64,000 bases of DNA from Forficula auricularia (taxonomy: Eukaryota; Arthropoda; Insecta; Dermaptera; Forficulidae), in contig JALMQS010000075.1 of the NCBI GenBank assembly GCA_024734495.1, positions 10,474,757 to 10,538,756 on the forward strand, given 5' to 3'. This document shows, piece by piece, positions 42,418 to 53,676 of the stretch. The notes below the pieces were generated by a model. It was not told the DNA's origin and ran no database searches. It was given only the letters and a program-made list of their open reading frames with translations. The position numbers and the translations under genes are program-made. The first letter of the stretch is position 1. Each line of letters starts with the position of its first letter.

Positions 42418-43622
42418 CTTTATAAAACAATCTTGGAACGTTTATTTTGAAACTAGATGTTTCAGGAGAAATTATCCCTTTATCGATAGATTTTTATTTA
42501 AAAATTGAAAAAGAAAAAGTTAACTGATGTGTTCACCACACGACTTACACATTTTCATTTATTTGAAGTCATCGCGACATTAATAATTTACACCAACTTC
42601 CTTTATTTCGTTTCTTTTTTATTTTCTCAAAAACGGCTCTAACGATTTTTTTAAAAATTAGTGTATTTATCAAGTGTCATGAGTTAATAGTTGTGTCAAA
42701 TTTTTAATCCGATTGAATTAAAGGAAGGGGTTGTAAATTAGGAGTGTCTTAAAATAAATATTTTAATCGTTCATATCTCGTCTTCGGAAAGGAGGCTTGA
42801 AATTTGAAACTTAAGCCATCTAGAAGCTACAAGAAGAATAACAAGATTTTGGATAAAATAGAAAAACCGGAAGTTGATATTTATGTACGTAAGAATTTAC
42901 CCCCCACCCCTGCGTTTCGCAACCATAAGTCTCAGGGATACGAAATTCAAAACTTAAGCTTGAAATAGGCTAGAAGGAGTACATCAAGCTTTTGGTTGAA
43001 ATCAGAAGACCGGAAGTGGGCATTTATATGAATGATGTTTTTTTTGATTTTGTCAAAAACGGCTCCAACGATTTTTTAAAAAATTAGTGTATTTATCTGG
43101 TGTCTTGGCCTAGAAGTTACATAATGAAATTAACTTTTTTCATCTCTGAGATACAAGCTCTCAAAGAGTCAGGACCCAGACTGGCCATCACAATACTCTC
43201 TCATTATATTCTCTTCATGTAAATGTGAAAGTAAAAAAGTTGTTTTCACTGTTTCGAAAACAACCCTAAGAAATTAAATATTTTGATAACAGGAAATTGT
43301 AGAAACTTTAAATAATTTTAATTAATTTAATTTTAATTTTAAATAATTTTTCATAAATATTTGTAAGTTCGAAACACCCACACATGAAGACGAGTGGGAG
43401 TGGAAGACAAGGACATATTTGAATTAAAGGTATTTTCTTAACCAGGACAATTTGTACAATTGCCTGATATCAAATTATTTAATTTCTTTGGGTTGTTTTC
43501 GAAACATTAGCGAAAACAACTTTTTTTCTTTTTTCAATTTTTAAAAAAAAATCTATCGATAAAGGGAGAATTTCTCCCGAAACGTCTAGTTTCAAAATAA
43601 ATATTCCAAGATTGTTTTATAA
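42418..43622. mobile_element. Composite bounded by ~105-base inverted repeats
   Basis: The outer arms 42418-42525 (TTTATAAAACAATCTTGGAA ... CCTTTATCGATAGATTTTTA) and 43512-43622 are inverted copies. The right arm has GGGAGAATTTCTCCCGAAAC then GTC, the GAAAC-GTC half of a hammerhead. The interior (42590-43130) contains two direct copies, about 430 bases apart, of a unit with AAAACGGCTCTAACGATTTT and TTAGTGTATTTATC, separated by GGAAGTTGATATTTATGTAC-type text. The same interior family occurs inverted at 53.0-53.6 kb and partly at 60.65-60.86 kb. Confidence 0.6.
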
Positions 43623-43689
43623 AGATTTATATTGTTTTATTATATTAAAACAATCAATAATTAATTTTACTTTTTCAATATATATAGAG

Positions 43690-44215
43690 AGAGTAAGATA
43701 CAAAACCGCTCTGTTAGAGTCGAGGCTGACGGAAGATCATCACTCGTCCTTTAATACTAGCCGCTGGAGATTACCGAAGGGCTCAGTCATTTCTCCCACT
43801 GCTGTTATCCATATTAATGACCTATTAAATCTGCCCTCCCAAATCCGACAGCATTGTTACGCTTTGACAGTAGCACCCTCCACACACCGCTCAATCCTTG
43901 CTAGACGATCGCGCAAGCCTATAGCCTCCTCAATAAATTCAGACTCAAGCTACGCCAAAGAAATGGGATCTCACAACTTGGTAAACTTTAATGCTGGTAA
44001 AGACATAATGCTGCACAAACTAGGCGCGCCTGATAGGAACCTTCCGGACGTTTCCTTTGATTCGAGCTCATTGGAATTTCGTAATAAAATATCATTGTTA
44101 GGCGTCTCCTTAGTGTCCTGACCTCTCTTGGAACGACCATATTATCTCAGTAGCAAAGGCTGCAGCATGCAAGCTTGGCACTTTCTTTTCCGAACCAAAC
44201 GAGCTATGCTCGCCA
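43690..44215 (+). pseudogene. LINE reverse-transcriptase palm fragment (5-kb family)
   Basis: The frame 43612-44121 carries LPKGSVISPTAVIHINDLL, the reverse-transcriptase block before the catalytic box, and further on KPIASSINSDSS, EMGSHNLVNFNAGK and LPDVSFDSSSLEFRNKISLL. After the stop, another frame continues DLSWNDHIISVAKAAACKLG, which overlaps the start of the 4989-5519 fragment. Together these cover consecutive parts of one LINE family. The expected YADD box is replaced by CYALTVAPSTH through a small shift, so catalysis is lost. Confidence 0.8.
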
Positions 44216-44252
44216 AATTAATCGGCATATCACTGTAGGACTAAGTAATTGT

Positions 44253-44544
44253 AGGTTAATAGAGTAAAGGGTGTGTAGTTTCACAGTGAATGAAATAAAA
44301 CTCAAAGAGAGTTTATACAAACTCAATATATTTCGGATTATTAGTCCATCATCAGGAGTTTACAGGTTAAAAACCTGTAAACTCCTCTCAGGACCCAGAC
44401 TGGCCATCCTAATAATCCGAAATATATTGAGTTTGTTATAAACCTCTTTGAGTTTTATTTCATTCACTGTGAAACTACACACCCTTTACTCTATTAACTA
44501 ACATCATGTTTCACCTAAAACCTACACCACTTTCCATAAGTAAA
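44253..44544. mobile_element. Penelope-type foldback insertion with 13-bp duplication
   Basis: Flanked by ACTAAGTAATTGT (44240-44252 and 44545-44557), a perfect 13-bp direct repeat. Inside are two ~100-base arms (AGAGTAAAGGGTGTGTAGTT ... AACTCAATATATTTCGGATT and complement) turning at ACAGGTTAAAAACCTGT, then the terminal motif TTTCACCTAAAACCTACACC. A hammerhead sits in the left arm; the matching place in the right arm is replaced by foreign sequence. Confidence 0.85.
44322..44360 (-). ncRNA. Hammerhead ribozyme motif
   Basis: Minus strand CTGATGATGGACTAATAATC, CGAAATATATTGAG: CTGATGA (44349-44355), stem II GGA-CTAATAA-TCC, GAAA. The 3' side is TA-rich, as in the 40.57-kb motif, with no clear GUC. 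The core boxes are intact. Confidence 0.65.
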
Positions 44545-44674
44545 ACTAAGTAATTGTCTTTAGACATATTTTATTTTGCTGATTTTATTTCATGTATACA
44601 TTCGTCGATTTGAAAATAAATAAAAACTTTATTCTGGGTGCCTGAACTCTTTAATCTTATAAAATTTAACTATA

Positions 44675-45560
44675 GGGTAGACCGGGCCTAGTTGATACAC
44701 TTTTTACTTCCTGACTTTTATAATGCCATCATTTTGAAATAAAGTAGGTGTAATTCGTAACTATAACTATTTGGCTATAAATTGTGATATTTAAATTCTG
44801 TCCCGGTCTGCGTCAAGTTGATACGCCTTTAAGTAAGCTAACACGGTGTCAGGAATTAATAAAATAATAGACAAAACAGAAATATGAACAAGTTTTATTG
44901 TAACTATAAAAGATATTTTAAAATCGACAACATTTTGGGAAAAATGAAAGCTGTAACAATCATTGATTGTGACCGATTACTCCGACTCTGAAGAGGAATT
45001 TGGTTCTGATTGACAGTTAATACAAGTGTAAAGGGGGTTGTTCTTTGCACAGGCGATGTGTGCCCACTTCTTGCAGGAAATCCACTGGATCCAGTCTTGG
45101 CCAGGGGTTGGTTGAAGAATAACTCTTGAAACGCTTGTGAGTTAAGTTGATACACCGTATCAATTTGACCTAAAATAAGCGTATCAACTTGACCCAAACG
45201 TCGCCATTACACTAAGCTCTAAAATATGTGAAACCGGAAACAGTTAGAACAAAGTTAAAAAGGTGAAATTCTTACCTTTATATCATGTAACAACGTGATG
45301 TTGTCGATAACATATATTACGAACAAATTAACTTAAAATAATTATTGAAAAATAGTAGTGAAAATTTACTTTCAACGATGAAAAACGGTTTTTAGTTCAC
45401 AACTAACAAAGCGAAGCAACCTCCTCCAAGTGATCACGCGTGATTGCAGAGTGCCAATCTGTTGTCTAGCTAAGCCAGTCGCCACTTGTCTGTGTCTACG
45501 CATTAGGAAGTGTTTTGCCTGTATCAACTTGACCCTTTATCAATTAGATCCGGTCTCCCC
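44675..45560. mobile_element. TA-flanked 886-bp DNA transposon, GGGTAGACCGG ends
   Basis: Ends GGGTAGACCGGGCCTAGTTG and, inverted, GGGGAGACCGGATCTAATTG. TA precedes (44673-44674) and follows (45561-45562). CAAGTTGATACG-like motifs recur inside in both orientations (44690, 44812, 45144, 45160, 45182, 45520), consistent with subterminal transposase sites. The plan equals that of 19525-20617. The 97-codon minus frame (44904-45197) overlaps these repeats and is not recognised. Confidence 0.8.
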
Positions 45561-45814
45561 TAGCAACATTAATTTTTCTTCATCTTATTAAAATGTTAAT
45601 CTAATGATTGTTTTGATAAGGGGGTCGCAATTTCATAAGTCGAGAATAAAAAAAATAAAAAAAATTTTTTAATCATTAAATGTGAAGTATTCTATAAAGA
45701 GCTCATTCATTGGAATCACATACGCGGAGAGGTGTGGCGAGGTCTACCAAAGGAGCCAAGGGCTCAAAAAATAACTTTTTTATAATGTATAATAATATAT
45801 GAGCCTTTTATTTT
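45561..45814. other. Unannotated DNA
   Basis: Includes a short GC-richer stretch (CATACGCGGAGAGGTGTGGC) of unknown origin. Confidence 0.3.
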
Positions 45815-45985
45815 GAAAGTGGCCTAAGTCCATTATTTGTTATTTTGAGATATTTGTATTTATATTTTTATAAATACATATATTTATATATATTTTCATA
45901 TATTTATTTTGACGAATTCATGATGATATTGTACTCCTTTGGCATTTTTTTCAAAATTGAAGTTAGGCCACTTTCATATATTTAT
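45815..45985. mobile_element. Short MITE, ~170 bp
   Basis: TTGAAAGTGGCCTAAGTCC at the left and its inverted counterpart AAGTTAGGCCACTTTCA at the right enclose an A/T-rich middle. No coding sequence. The target duplication is unclear. Confidence 0.65.
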
Positions 45986-46845
45986 ATTTAGGACTAATTT
46001 AGAAATTTTCTAATTATTTGAAATAAGCGAATGTTTTTTAAATATACCTACCTATATATTTACGTTCAATTAACGTTTCGCTGGGTTCGGAGGAGAAAAT
46101 AACATAAAAAATCGAGTGTTTCGCCATCGAACTACCATAAAAAAAAAATCGATTTGAGATACGATCTATATTTAAATAGATTTTTATTATTTTATTATAA
46201 TAAAATAATAAAATTGCTTAAAAATTGCTTTTGGGAATTTTCAATAAATGAATATCTCTCGGAGAAATTCGTCCCGCTTGGTAATCTAATCGAGATATAA
46301 TATATTAAACCAGTAATCCGATTTAGTCCAAGTGCAATAGTCAAAAGGCCGTTCCTAGAATAATTGAAATTAAGAAAACTTCTACTAGTCTAAAACTGGT
46401 CTGAACTTGTATTTGATATCCTTGCCTTAGGAAGAGAGATCATTCTATTCGCACAGTTTTTAGTCATATTTTTTTTAAATTTATTTCATTTGAGGAATAT
46501 TTTCACAAATATTTAATAAGAGTGGTCCGGAAATAAACTCTCGAAGCCAACGCGACGGTCCTGATTAGAATTTAACTATTTTTTTTTTTTTAATTCACTT
46601 AAAAATGATGCTTTAAAACAGGGATAATCTTTTCAGCAAGCAGGCCGAATTTCAGAAATAATATTTCCTGTCGGGCCATGAAGCTATTTTCTTTTTTGCT
46701 ATAGTTGCGACCACAACGTCGCTTCTCAGCAGGTGAGATCATCGTCAAACACTTGCCTGGTCTAATGTGAAATAAAACAAGAAATAGTTATATTTATTTT
46801 TTGAAAAAAAAATAAAACATAACTGAGAATCAAACATATTTATTA
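45986..46845. other. AT-rich DNA with a dispersed repeat fragment
   Basis: 46325-46500 (AAAGGCCGTTCCTAGAATAA, then TCTAAAACTGGTCTGAACTT) is repeated in inverted orientation at about 62.83-63.03 kb and more loosely at 12.6, 18.8 and 30.5 kb. I cannot name the family. Confidence 0.5.
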
Positions 46846-46903
46846 GACAATTTAAAACTACTTAGAAGTGGTCCCACTTTTAAATAGTTTTAAATTGTCT
46901 GGC
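46846..46903. repeat. Hairpin, ~22-base arms
   Basis: AGACAATTTAAAACTACTTA and AAATAGTTTTAAATTGTCT pair around GAAGTGGTCCCAC. Sequences with decayed hammerhead flavour (GATCATCGTC at 46738, CATCAGAATTGATCTC at 46923) lie on both sides. Confidence 0.6.
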
Positions 46904-48268
46904 ATTGTTTTGCAGCTAAGTTCATCAGAATTGATCTCGACTGATGTTGTCGCTACATTCAAACAGTTTTCTAAATGAACATCAGTAATTCGTGTTCTCA
47001 CTTTTATTTGCTTCATGTAAAGCTGGTAAAAAAATATTGTCTAGTCAGATATTCAGCGCCTTTCAACGCAACCCGCACTACATGGTGTTCTATTCGAATG
47101 CATCCCCTTCACTTTACAGGCGTGACGCTGAATTACTTCAATCAAAGGCTTGCTTAATTATGTCAAAAACACACCTACGTGTCTTTCTGTATCTTTTAGC
47201 TAGCCGTGAAACCAAACAAAAACTTTTTTAAGAATCCGTATGCCCACCAGTTAGAATTAGACTCTTCCTCTTATCTACTAGTCTTATCTCTTTAAGAGTT
47301 CTGCCCTCTTAATACTCCCCATTATCGTTGACGGTCCTGTGTCAATTCTGGCTCATGCAGCATAAGTGTTTTCAAATACCGAAACCATCGACAGAGCATG
47401 TTTGTAAAAGCAGGACATGTATCCTTGTCCAAATATTGTTTATAGAACTTTTCCAAACCAAGTATACGGAATTTCTCATTTAACTGAGTATCACAACAAA
47501 TATAAAATTCAGCCTCCAACCAAATTTTACACATAATGTAGATATATCTACTTCGAAAGGAAATTTCTTTTTATAGAAAAATAGTACCTACATTGACATT
47601 TTTAATTTCATTAATTATGTAATTATTTAAATGACGCCTTCGAGATAAGAGAGAAATCACTCTCAAAAAACAATAATTATTACCATATTTTAGTGAAGTA
47701 GCTTAAAATATTGTCATATTTTACATACCTCATTCGAAATAATACAATTAGTGTTTAATGAATCATTAAGATCAAAAAACACGAAATTAAAATATAAGAG
47801 ACAAATTCAAAATTGTGTCTTCTGATTAATAGAAATAAATTATAAATTAAAATCTTTCTTCCACACTCAGCAAAATAATAATTTTATTGCAATTAAAATA
47901 TATTAGGTTCGTTATTCTAATTTTATAATTAAGTTGTCTATATAAATGTAAATTATTATTAGTAATATTATCATCAATAAATGCAATTTTCAAAACTAAA
48001 TGTACAGTGGAATTCTTCAAATTTAAATTAGCCTTTTTCAATTTGAGAAATGTCTCGGATAATAGGATCTATTTATTTATTTATTATTAAGCAATTCTCT
48101 GAGGTATATGCCTCGTAGAGCAGATACAAAAAATATAGAGCATTTGATTAGTGGATATATGAGCAAAGCTATGATCTATATAACTAAACAAAGCCAATAA
48201 CTCCCAACCCAAAGAGCAGTCCAGAGTCAGCACCAGCAGGCGAATCAATCAGTGACACAGTCCCCAGC
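46904..48268. other. Unannotated; two unexplained open stretches
   Basis: 47040-47230 is less AT-rich and open in two plus frames (46975-47157, 46992-47231). 47322-47534 is open on the minus strand (70 codons, MCKIWLEAEFYICC...). Neither matches a family I know; they may be relics of a coding transposon. No splice or promoter evidence. Confidence 0.35.
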
Positions 48269-48653
48269 CAAGGGCGGATCCAGGAATTTTTATGGGGGGG
48301 GGGGAGAATGTATATAAGGTGCCCGATGGTATATAAGATCTACTTTTTATCTCGAAAGTGTGTCGCGATCGAATTGTCCAAGCGGGGGGGGGTGTCAGAG
48401 ACGCCCCCTCCACACACACATAGAATTTTATTTTCAATTTTAAAATTTTTAAAAAAAATAAATGTTTCTTTTTTTTTTTGCAAATTTCATCTCATATTTT
48501 AAGTTCATTAAAATAAAAAAATTGTTATAAATTCCCTGTCGATTTGGCCGCCGTTTTTTTGGCCTCTGCGTGCGACGCACGTGTTGCACTCCCGCCAGGC
48601 ACGGGCCTGTATGAGGGGGCGGTCGCCCCTCCGCCCCCCTGGATCCGCCCTTG
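48269..48653. mobile_element. hAT MITE, 385 bp
   Basis: Starts CAAGGGCGGATCCAGGAATT and ends CCCCTGGATCCGCCCTTG, perfect inverted repeats of about 15 bases. The 8-bp duplication is TCCCCAGC (48261-48268) and CCCCCAGC (48654-48661), one mismatch. CAAGGGCGGATCCAG ends are typical hAT ends. G-runs near 48293-48303 and 48384-48391 lie inside. Confidence 0.9.
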
Positions 48654-49604
48654 CCCCCAGCCTCCCTCTTACCTTTAGTGAATAATGGAAAGATGATGTG
48701 GAAAGTCGGATATGTATTGCGACAACCGAGTTGGAATATGGATTGGTATACCGTAAAATATTCGATTATAAATGGATTATCTGAAAGTGAACATGCTGAA
48801 TATGTATTCGGACTGAAATGTGGTTAGCCAGATTTTATATAACAGGTGCTACTTGTTATTTATTTAATTTATGTTTGTTCTCTGATTCAGTATAATAAAT
48901 AACCGAAGGGTGAACCGCAATCTAATATCGTGTACATTTCCACTTCCAATTTCATTTCAAAGTAGAAGAATCAACAGATGTAGGGCCATTATCTAATGAA
49001 TTCAATAATAATTCCAAAGACGCTTACACCTAATTCCCATTGCGGTTTCACCCCTGGTAAATAACAATGAAAACCAAATTCATTACTAAAATTTTTGCAG
49101 AGGGGCGTGTACACAATCGAATTGCAAAAAACATAAAAACACTTAAAGAAAAGGTGTACTTCCGATACCTCTATTTGAAATAAAAACCTGCTATACTCAT
49201 TCTAGTCAATACTAGCAGCGTGTGCAGCTCCGCGATTTATTCTTGCTAAAATCAGAGGAGTTGCATACGCAAGCACGAACCAACAGACCAATTGACTTTT
49301 ATAGTTTTTAGATTAGTTTATATTCTAAATCCAATTTCTATTGTTTATTTTCCCTTAGAATTGACAAAGTGAAGGTACCCTTTATAATTTTGGAGCTAAA
49401 AGATCTCAAAGTGTGGGAAATTTGAAAGAGGAAGGCAATACTTGAACTGAAATGATAGATTAGTGAAACTAAAGCTGCCTTTTCAGTAAAAATAGCAAAT
49501 AATAAATTTAAGTAAGGCATAGAAGTTGTATGGTCCATTTATTTCTATTAAACGACAGAAATGCTTAATCCTATCATAAATAATAAGACTCCATTAAATT
49601 AGGA
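48654..49604. other. AT-rich DNA with no recognised feature
   Basis: No element ends or frames recognised. Confidence 0.4.
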
Positions 49605-49895
49605 AACGTCCATAAATTACGTCACACGAATTTCAAGATTTTTAGACCCCCTCCCCTTGTGTCACATTCTGTCACATTTTCATTGAGCCCCCCTGTATTG
49701 TGACGCCTACTATCACTTTTATACTCTATAATTTAATAATTGTAGAAATTTGTTTATAACTTAAATTCAACTAAAGGGATTTAATATATTTTAAGTTATT
49801 TTTTTAATTTGATTTTTGTGACATCACAATTTTTAAGATCGCTGGACCCCTCTGTCACATTTCTTCAGAAATCTGAGATGCCCCCTTTCCCATTA
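49605..49895 (-). mobile_element. Deleted copy of the 51.7-kb MITE
   Basis: Starts with GTCCATAAATTACGTCACAC, proceeds through the same blocks as 52428 downward (TTTAATAATTGTAGAAATTT, AACTAAAGGGATTTAATATA) and ends with CTGAGATGCCCCC. It lacks several hundred internal bases and the outermost ~40 bases of one end. Inverted relative to the full copy. Confidence 0.75.
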
Positions 49896-50796
49896 ATGTG
49901 TGCCTAAAAATGAGCTTTTTGAAGGATTCAAACAAATCACATCATATAGAAAAAGCGGAAAATAAAAAGTAAAAGAGCTTATTTCCCATCTCTCAATCTA
50001 AGGAGAGTTGATCATTTCATTCCTGCATGAATGTAAAAAGATGTATCAAAAAGTCTATAAAAAATAACGGAAAAAATATTTGTCAAAAAAATAAAATTAA
50101 ATTGAGAATACCCAAGCTAATCCATTCAAAAGCTTACGGCCTCTTATTAAGAAAACTGTCAAAAAGCCTTTTCTCTTATAAATAGTATCCTCCTAGATTA
50201 GCGAGATTATTATCTTGTATGATGCATAGAAGTATATTTTTTTTAATATCGTATATAAAACTGCCTCTAATTGATTTACTCTGTCAAATGTTGTTCATAT
50301 GTAAAATTTAATCTCGAGGGACATGCATTTAATGTACTTGATAAATTGTACCATTATGAACTTAACATAGAAATGAATATTATTGGCGATTGGGGATGAA
50401 TTTCACTCAATAGCCATTGGGCATAGTCTTGTTCATAGGATGGGGCTGCGAATAAAAGTAATTTACAGAATAAAAAGCCTTTTCCAAATTATTATCTAAT
50501 TATCTTTACATAAAAGGTCTTTAAAAAGAATATTTCTATTTTAATGGATAGCTCATCCCTGTAGGCGTAGAGCTGATGGGTTTCTATATAGGAAGTTAAG
50601 GGTCGAAATGCTCATTTTCTTCCTTTAATGCACTTCCCAAATTACTGCCAATAAAATGAAGCTCTGCTCTGTACGTTTTCAATTTCCAAATTGGAATTAG
50701 TAAATTTCAAAATTGGATTAATCCTATTTAAATATAATTAATTAATTAATTGAAGTTGTTTAAACCTATTTTGAAATTGGTTATTCTCATTTGAAT
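49896..50796. other. AT-rich DNA with no recognised feature
   Basis: No element ends or coding frames recognised. Confidence 0.4.
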
Positions 50797-50809
50797 TTGA
50801 AAATACATA

Positions 50810-50935
50810 ATAATAAAACTTGAGTAAGATACGAGGTAGGTTTCACAAAAAAAAAAAAACCTCGTATCTTACTCAAGTTTTATTATTATATTAAAATGAT
50901 TCACCTAGAACCAACACCGAACTCATTAAAAGTTA
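50810..50935. mobile_element. 126-bp Penelope-type insertion with hairpin and 13-bp duplication
   Basis: Perfect direct repeat TTGAAAATACATA on both sides (50797-50809, 50936-50948). The insert is a hairpin with ~28-base arms (AATAAAACTTGAGTAAGATA and CGAGGT, with complement) around AGGTTTCACAAAAAAAAAAA, followed by the motif TTCACCTAGAACCAACACC and CATTAAAAGTTA. No coding sequence and no ribozyme core seen. Confidence 0.85.
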
Positions 50936-50948
50936 TTGAAAATACATA

Positions 50949-51687
50949 GTTATATTTTATAGTGTTTTTCAAAGAACTACATCCTAATGCTGACAAAAAT
51001 ATTATATAGTGATATTTTTTTCAATATCAATATAAGTAATCAAATGGTAGGTATATATTTTTATTACACATAAATTATATTTTGATTGAAAGGAAGAAGT
51101 GATTAGGAATGTCGCAAAAATGTCAATATTTTTTTCAATATCGGCGCGGTAATCAAAAAATTATATGTATTATATCTTCTTTAATGTACATAGATTTTAA
51201 ATAATATTTCATCAGTTGCAAGTTATAGAGCAATGGATGCGTAAATTCAAGTTTGGTATGGGCTATGTTTCCTAGTAGCACAATGTTTCAAACTAAATAT
51301 ATAGTAACTACATAGGGCCTATATAGATTCTCGAAATCTAGGCACTATACAGTTACGATTATTATGACACCAAAATAAACATTCTAGGACCTCACATTTT
51401 CGACTTCACGGAAACTTGGGTTTTCAGATAAATTATTGTATAACGAATCTGAGAAATTTGGTAAATATATTTTCAATTTTCTTTTCATTTTCATTGTCAA
51501 CATATTCAGTATCTATTAAAGTAGTGAATTAACACAATTTCTCAAAAAAGGCTGAAAACTGTGGACAGTTAATAAATTAGTATCGAGTGTGGAGCCAAGG
51601 GCCGCAGTCTCTATAATCCATCCGTACATTGGTAGATCCAAAGTCTTTTTCATATGCTTAAGATTTATCATTTTAGAGTTTTCATTA
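50949..51687. other. AT-rich DNA with no recognised feature
   Basis: The phrase ATATTTTTTTCAATATC occurs twice (about 51015 and 51127). Nothing else. Confidence 0.35.
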
Positions 51688-52428
51688 ATAGGGGCAGTCC
51701 ATAAATTACGTCACATTGTAAGGGGGATGGGGCATCTCAGATTTGTGACAAAATGTGACAGGGGGCCCGGGGATCTTAAAAATTGTGATGTCACAAAAGT
51801 CAAATTAAAATTTTTTAAAATATTCAAATATATTTTTTAGATTTCAGGTTATTATTATCCCATCCTGAAAATGTTGGTAAAATAATATATATCTAAAAAG
51901 ATAAACAATTATAAGCAACGACTGGCCTCACCTAGTTACGCAGCTTTCATTCTTCTGCGCGCAATATGTTGCCTAAATACAGGCGCACCAACGTCATAAA
52001 TCAATTTTAAATTCACACTACACTTTGAGGATTTTAATTCGTACAGTTATTTATTTATATTTTATAATTCAATATTTTTCTTATACATGCCAAAAAAATT
52101 GATTTATATTATTTTTAGCAAAAACACTAAATTTTTTTTCAAATAAATAAAACCTTTTTCTTATAATTGAGGATTCTTTCCCTGAAGAATAATAGTAATA
52201 GTGAATAATGTGTTAAATGATATGAATAAAAACAAAGTTAAACTTAAAATATATTAAATCCCTTTAGTTAAGGTTAATTTATAAAAAAAATCTCTACAAT
52301 TATTAAATTAGTGTTACGTCACAATACAGGGAGCGGGGGCTCAATGAAAATCTGACAGAATGTCACACAGGGGGAGTAGGGTCTGCAAATCTTGAAATTC
52401 GTGTGACGTAATTTATGGACGCCCCCCT
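51688..52428. mobile_element. MITE with GTCCATAAATTACGTCAC ends, ~740 bp
   Basis: Left end GGGCAGTCCATAAATTACGT and right end ACGTAATTTATGGACGCCCC are inverted repeats; inside, GTGACA-rich and GGGG-rich blocks follow both ends. Such ends are common in arthropod and other animal genomes. I cannot assign the superfamily with certainty, and the target duplication is not clear. Confidence 0.8.
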
Positions 52429-52936
52429 ACAATGAGATAGACCAATGACTTTTGTGGGCTCTAGGTGACATTCCTCTTATTCTTTATAAATGAAAAAAAG
52501 TTAATATATAAGGTATATTAATAATATAATATATTCAATTTCGAATGAATTTATAAAAAATAAATACAGCGAGAAAAAACACAGCAGCGTTATCATTTAT
52601 CTATATATACTCCTTCAATTATTCACCCTTAAACGACCTTTTTAATCTATTTTCCAATTAATTCAATTGATGGAGTCGTTGAAATTTTTATTGTTTTATT
52701 CACAATGGATCCATTTCAATAATGGATACTAAACCATACATTCAAACGTCCCAAACAGTATATGATTGGTAATGTAGACTTCTCATTTAAAACACTCTCG
52801 AGTTGCATGGATATATCATACTGATTTGAATATCATAAGATTTTTTATTTTAACTTAAAAAAATTAACAATTTTAATTTTTTCTGAGGAAATAAAGCTAG
52901 TATTCTGCATTTTCTTTTATAACGTTTATCATGAAT
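52429..52936. other. AT-rich DNA with no recognised feature
   Basis: Nothing identifiable. Confidence 0.35.
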
Positions 52937-52976
52937 TAAGTAATAGTAAGTAATAGTAAGTAATAGTAAGTAAGCG
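52937..52976 (+). repeat. Tandem repeat TAAGTAATAG x4
   Basis: Four units of ten bases, the last incomplete (TAAGTAAGCG). Confidence 0.9.
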
Positions 52977-52989
52977 ATGCTCGGTAACT

Positions 52990-53640
52990 TTTTGCTTCAA
53001 AATAGATTAAATTTCAAATTTCAAGGCTCTGCGACTGACCGAAGACGATATATGAATGATTAAAATATTTAATTTACGACACTCCTAATTTTACACCCCC
53101 TTCCTTTATTTCAATTGGATTAAAATCTATACACGACTAATAACTCATGACACTTGATAACTACACCAATTTGTAGCGAAATCGTTATCACCGTTTTTGA
53201 GAAAATAAAATAAAACGAAAAATCTTTCATGTCAATGTCAACTTACGGTTTTCCGATTTCATGCAAAAGCTTGTTGTACTCCTTCTAGCCTAAATCGAGC
53301 TTAAGTTTCGAATGTAGTAGCTCTCAGATTTATGGTTGCTTGTTAGGGGGGGGATACATTCTAAACATCAACTTCCGGCACTTGTAGCCTCTAGAGTCTA
53401 GATTGCTTAGGTTTCAAATGTCAAGACTCTGCAACTTACCGAAGACGAGATATAAATGATTAAAATATTTATTTTGCGAAATGACTAATTTATTTACACC
53501 CTTTCCTTTATTTCAATCGGATTAAAATTTATACCGACTAATAACTCATGAAATTTGATAAGTGCACCAATTTTTAGTTAAGTCGTTAGAGCCGTTTTTC
53601 GATATATATATATATATATATATACAAGAATTGCTCATTT
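52990..53640 (-). repeat. Dispersed repeat with two internal units
   Basis: Inverted relative of 42590-43130. Two units about 410 bases apart carry CCTTTATTTCAATTGGATTA, ACTAATAACTCATGA and GAGCCGTTTTT or its variant. It ends with (TA)n and TACAAGAATTGCTCATTTAA, an end phrase also seen at 54395-54430. Confidence 0.6.
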
Positions 53641-53676
53641 AATAATAGTACCTGGAGCCGCCGAGCGATGCACGGT

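Noticed and set aside
45140..45200. CRISPR-like or satellite repeat made of GTTGATAC
   Set aside because: The copies are in both orientations and cluster near the ends of a TA-flanked element, so they are better read as transposase-binding sites.
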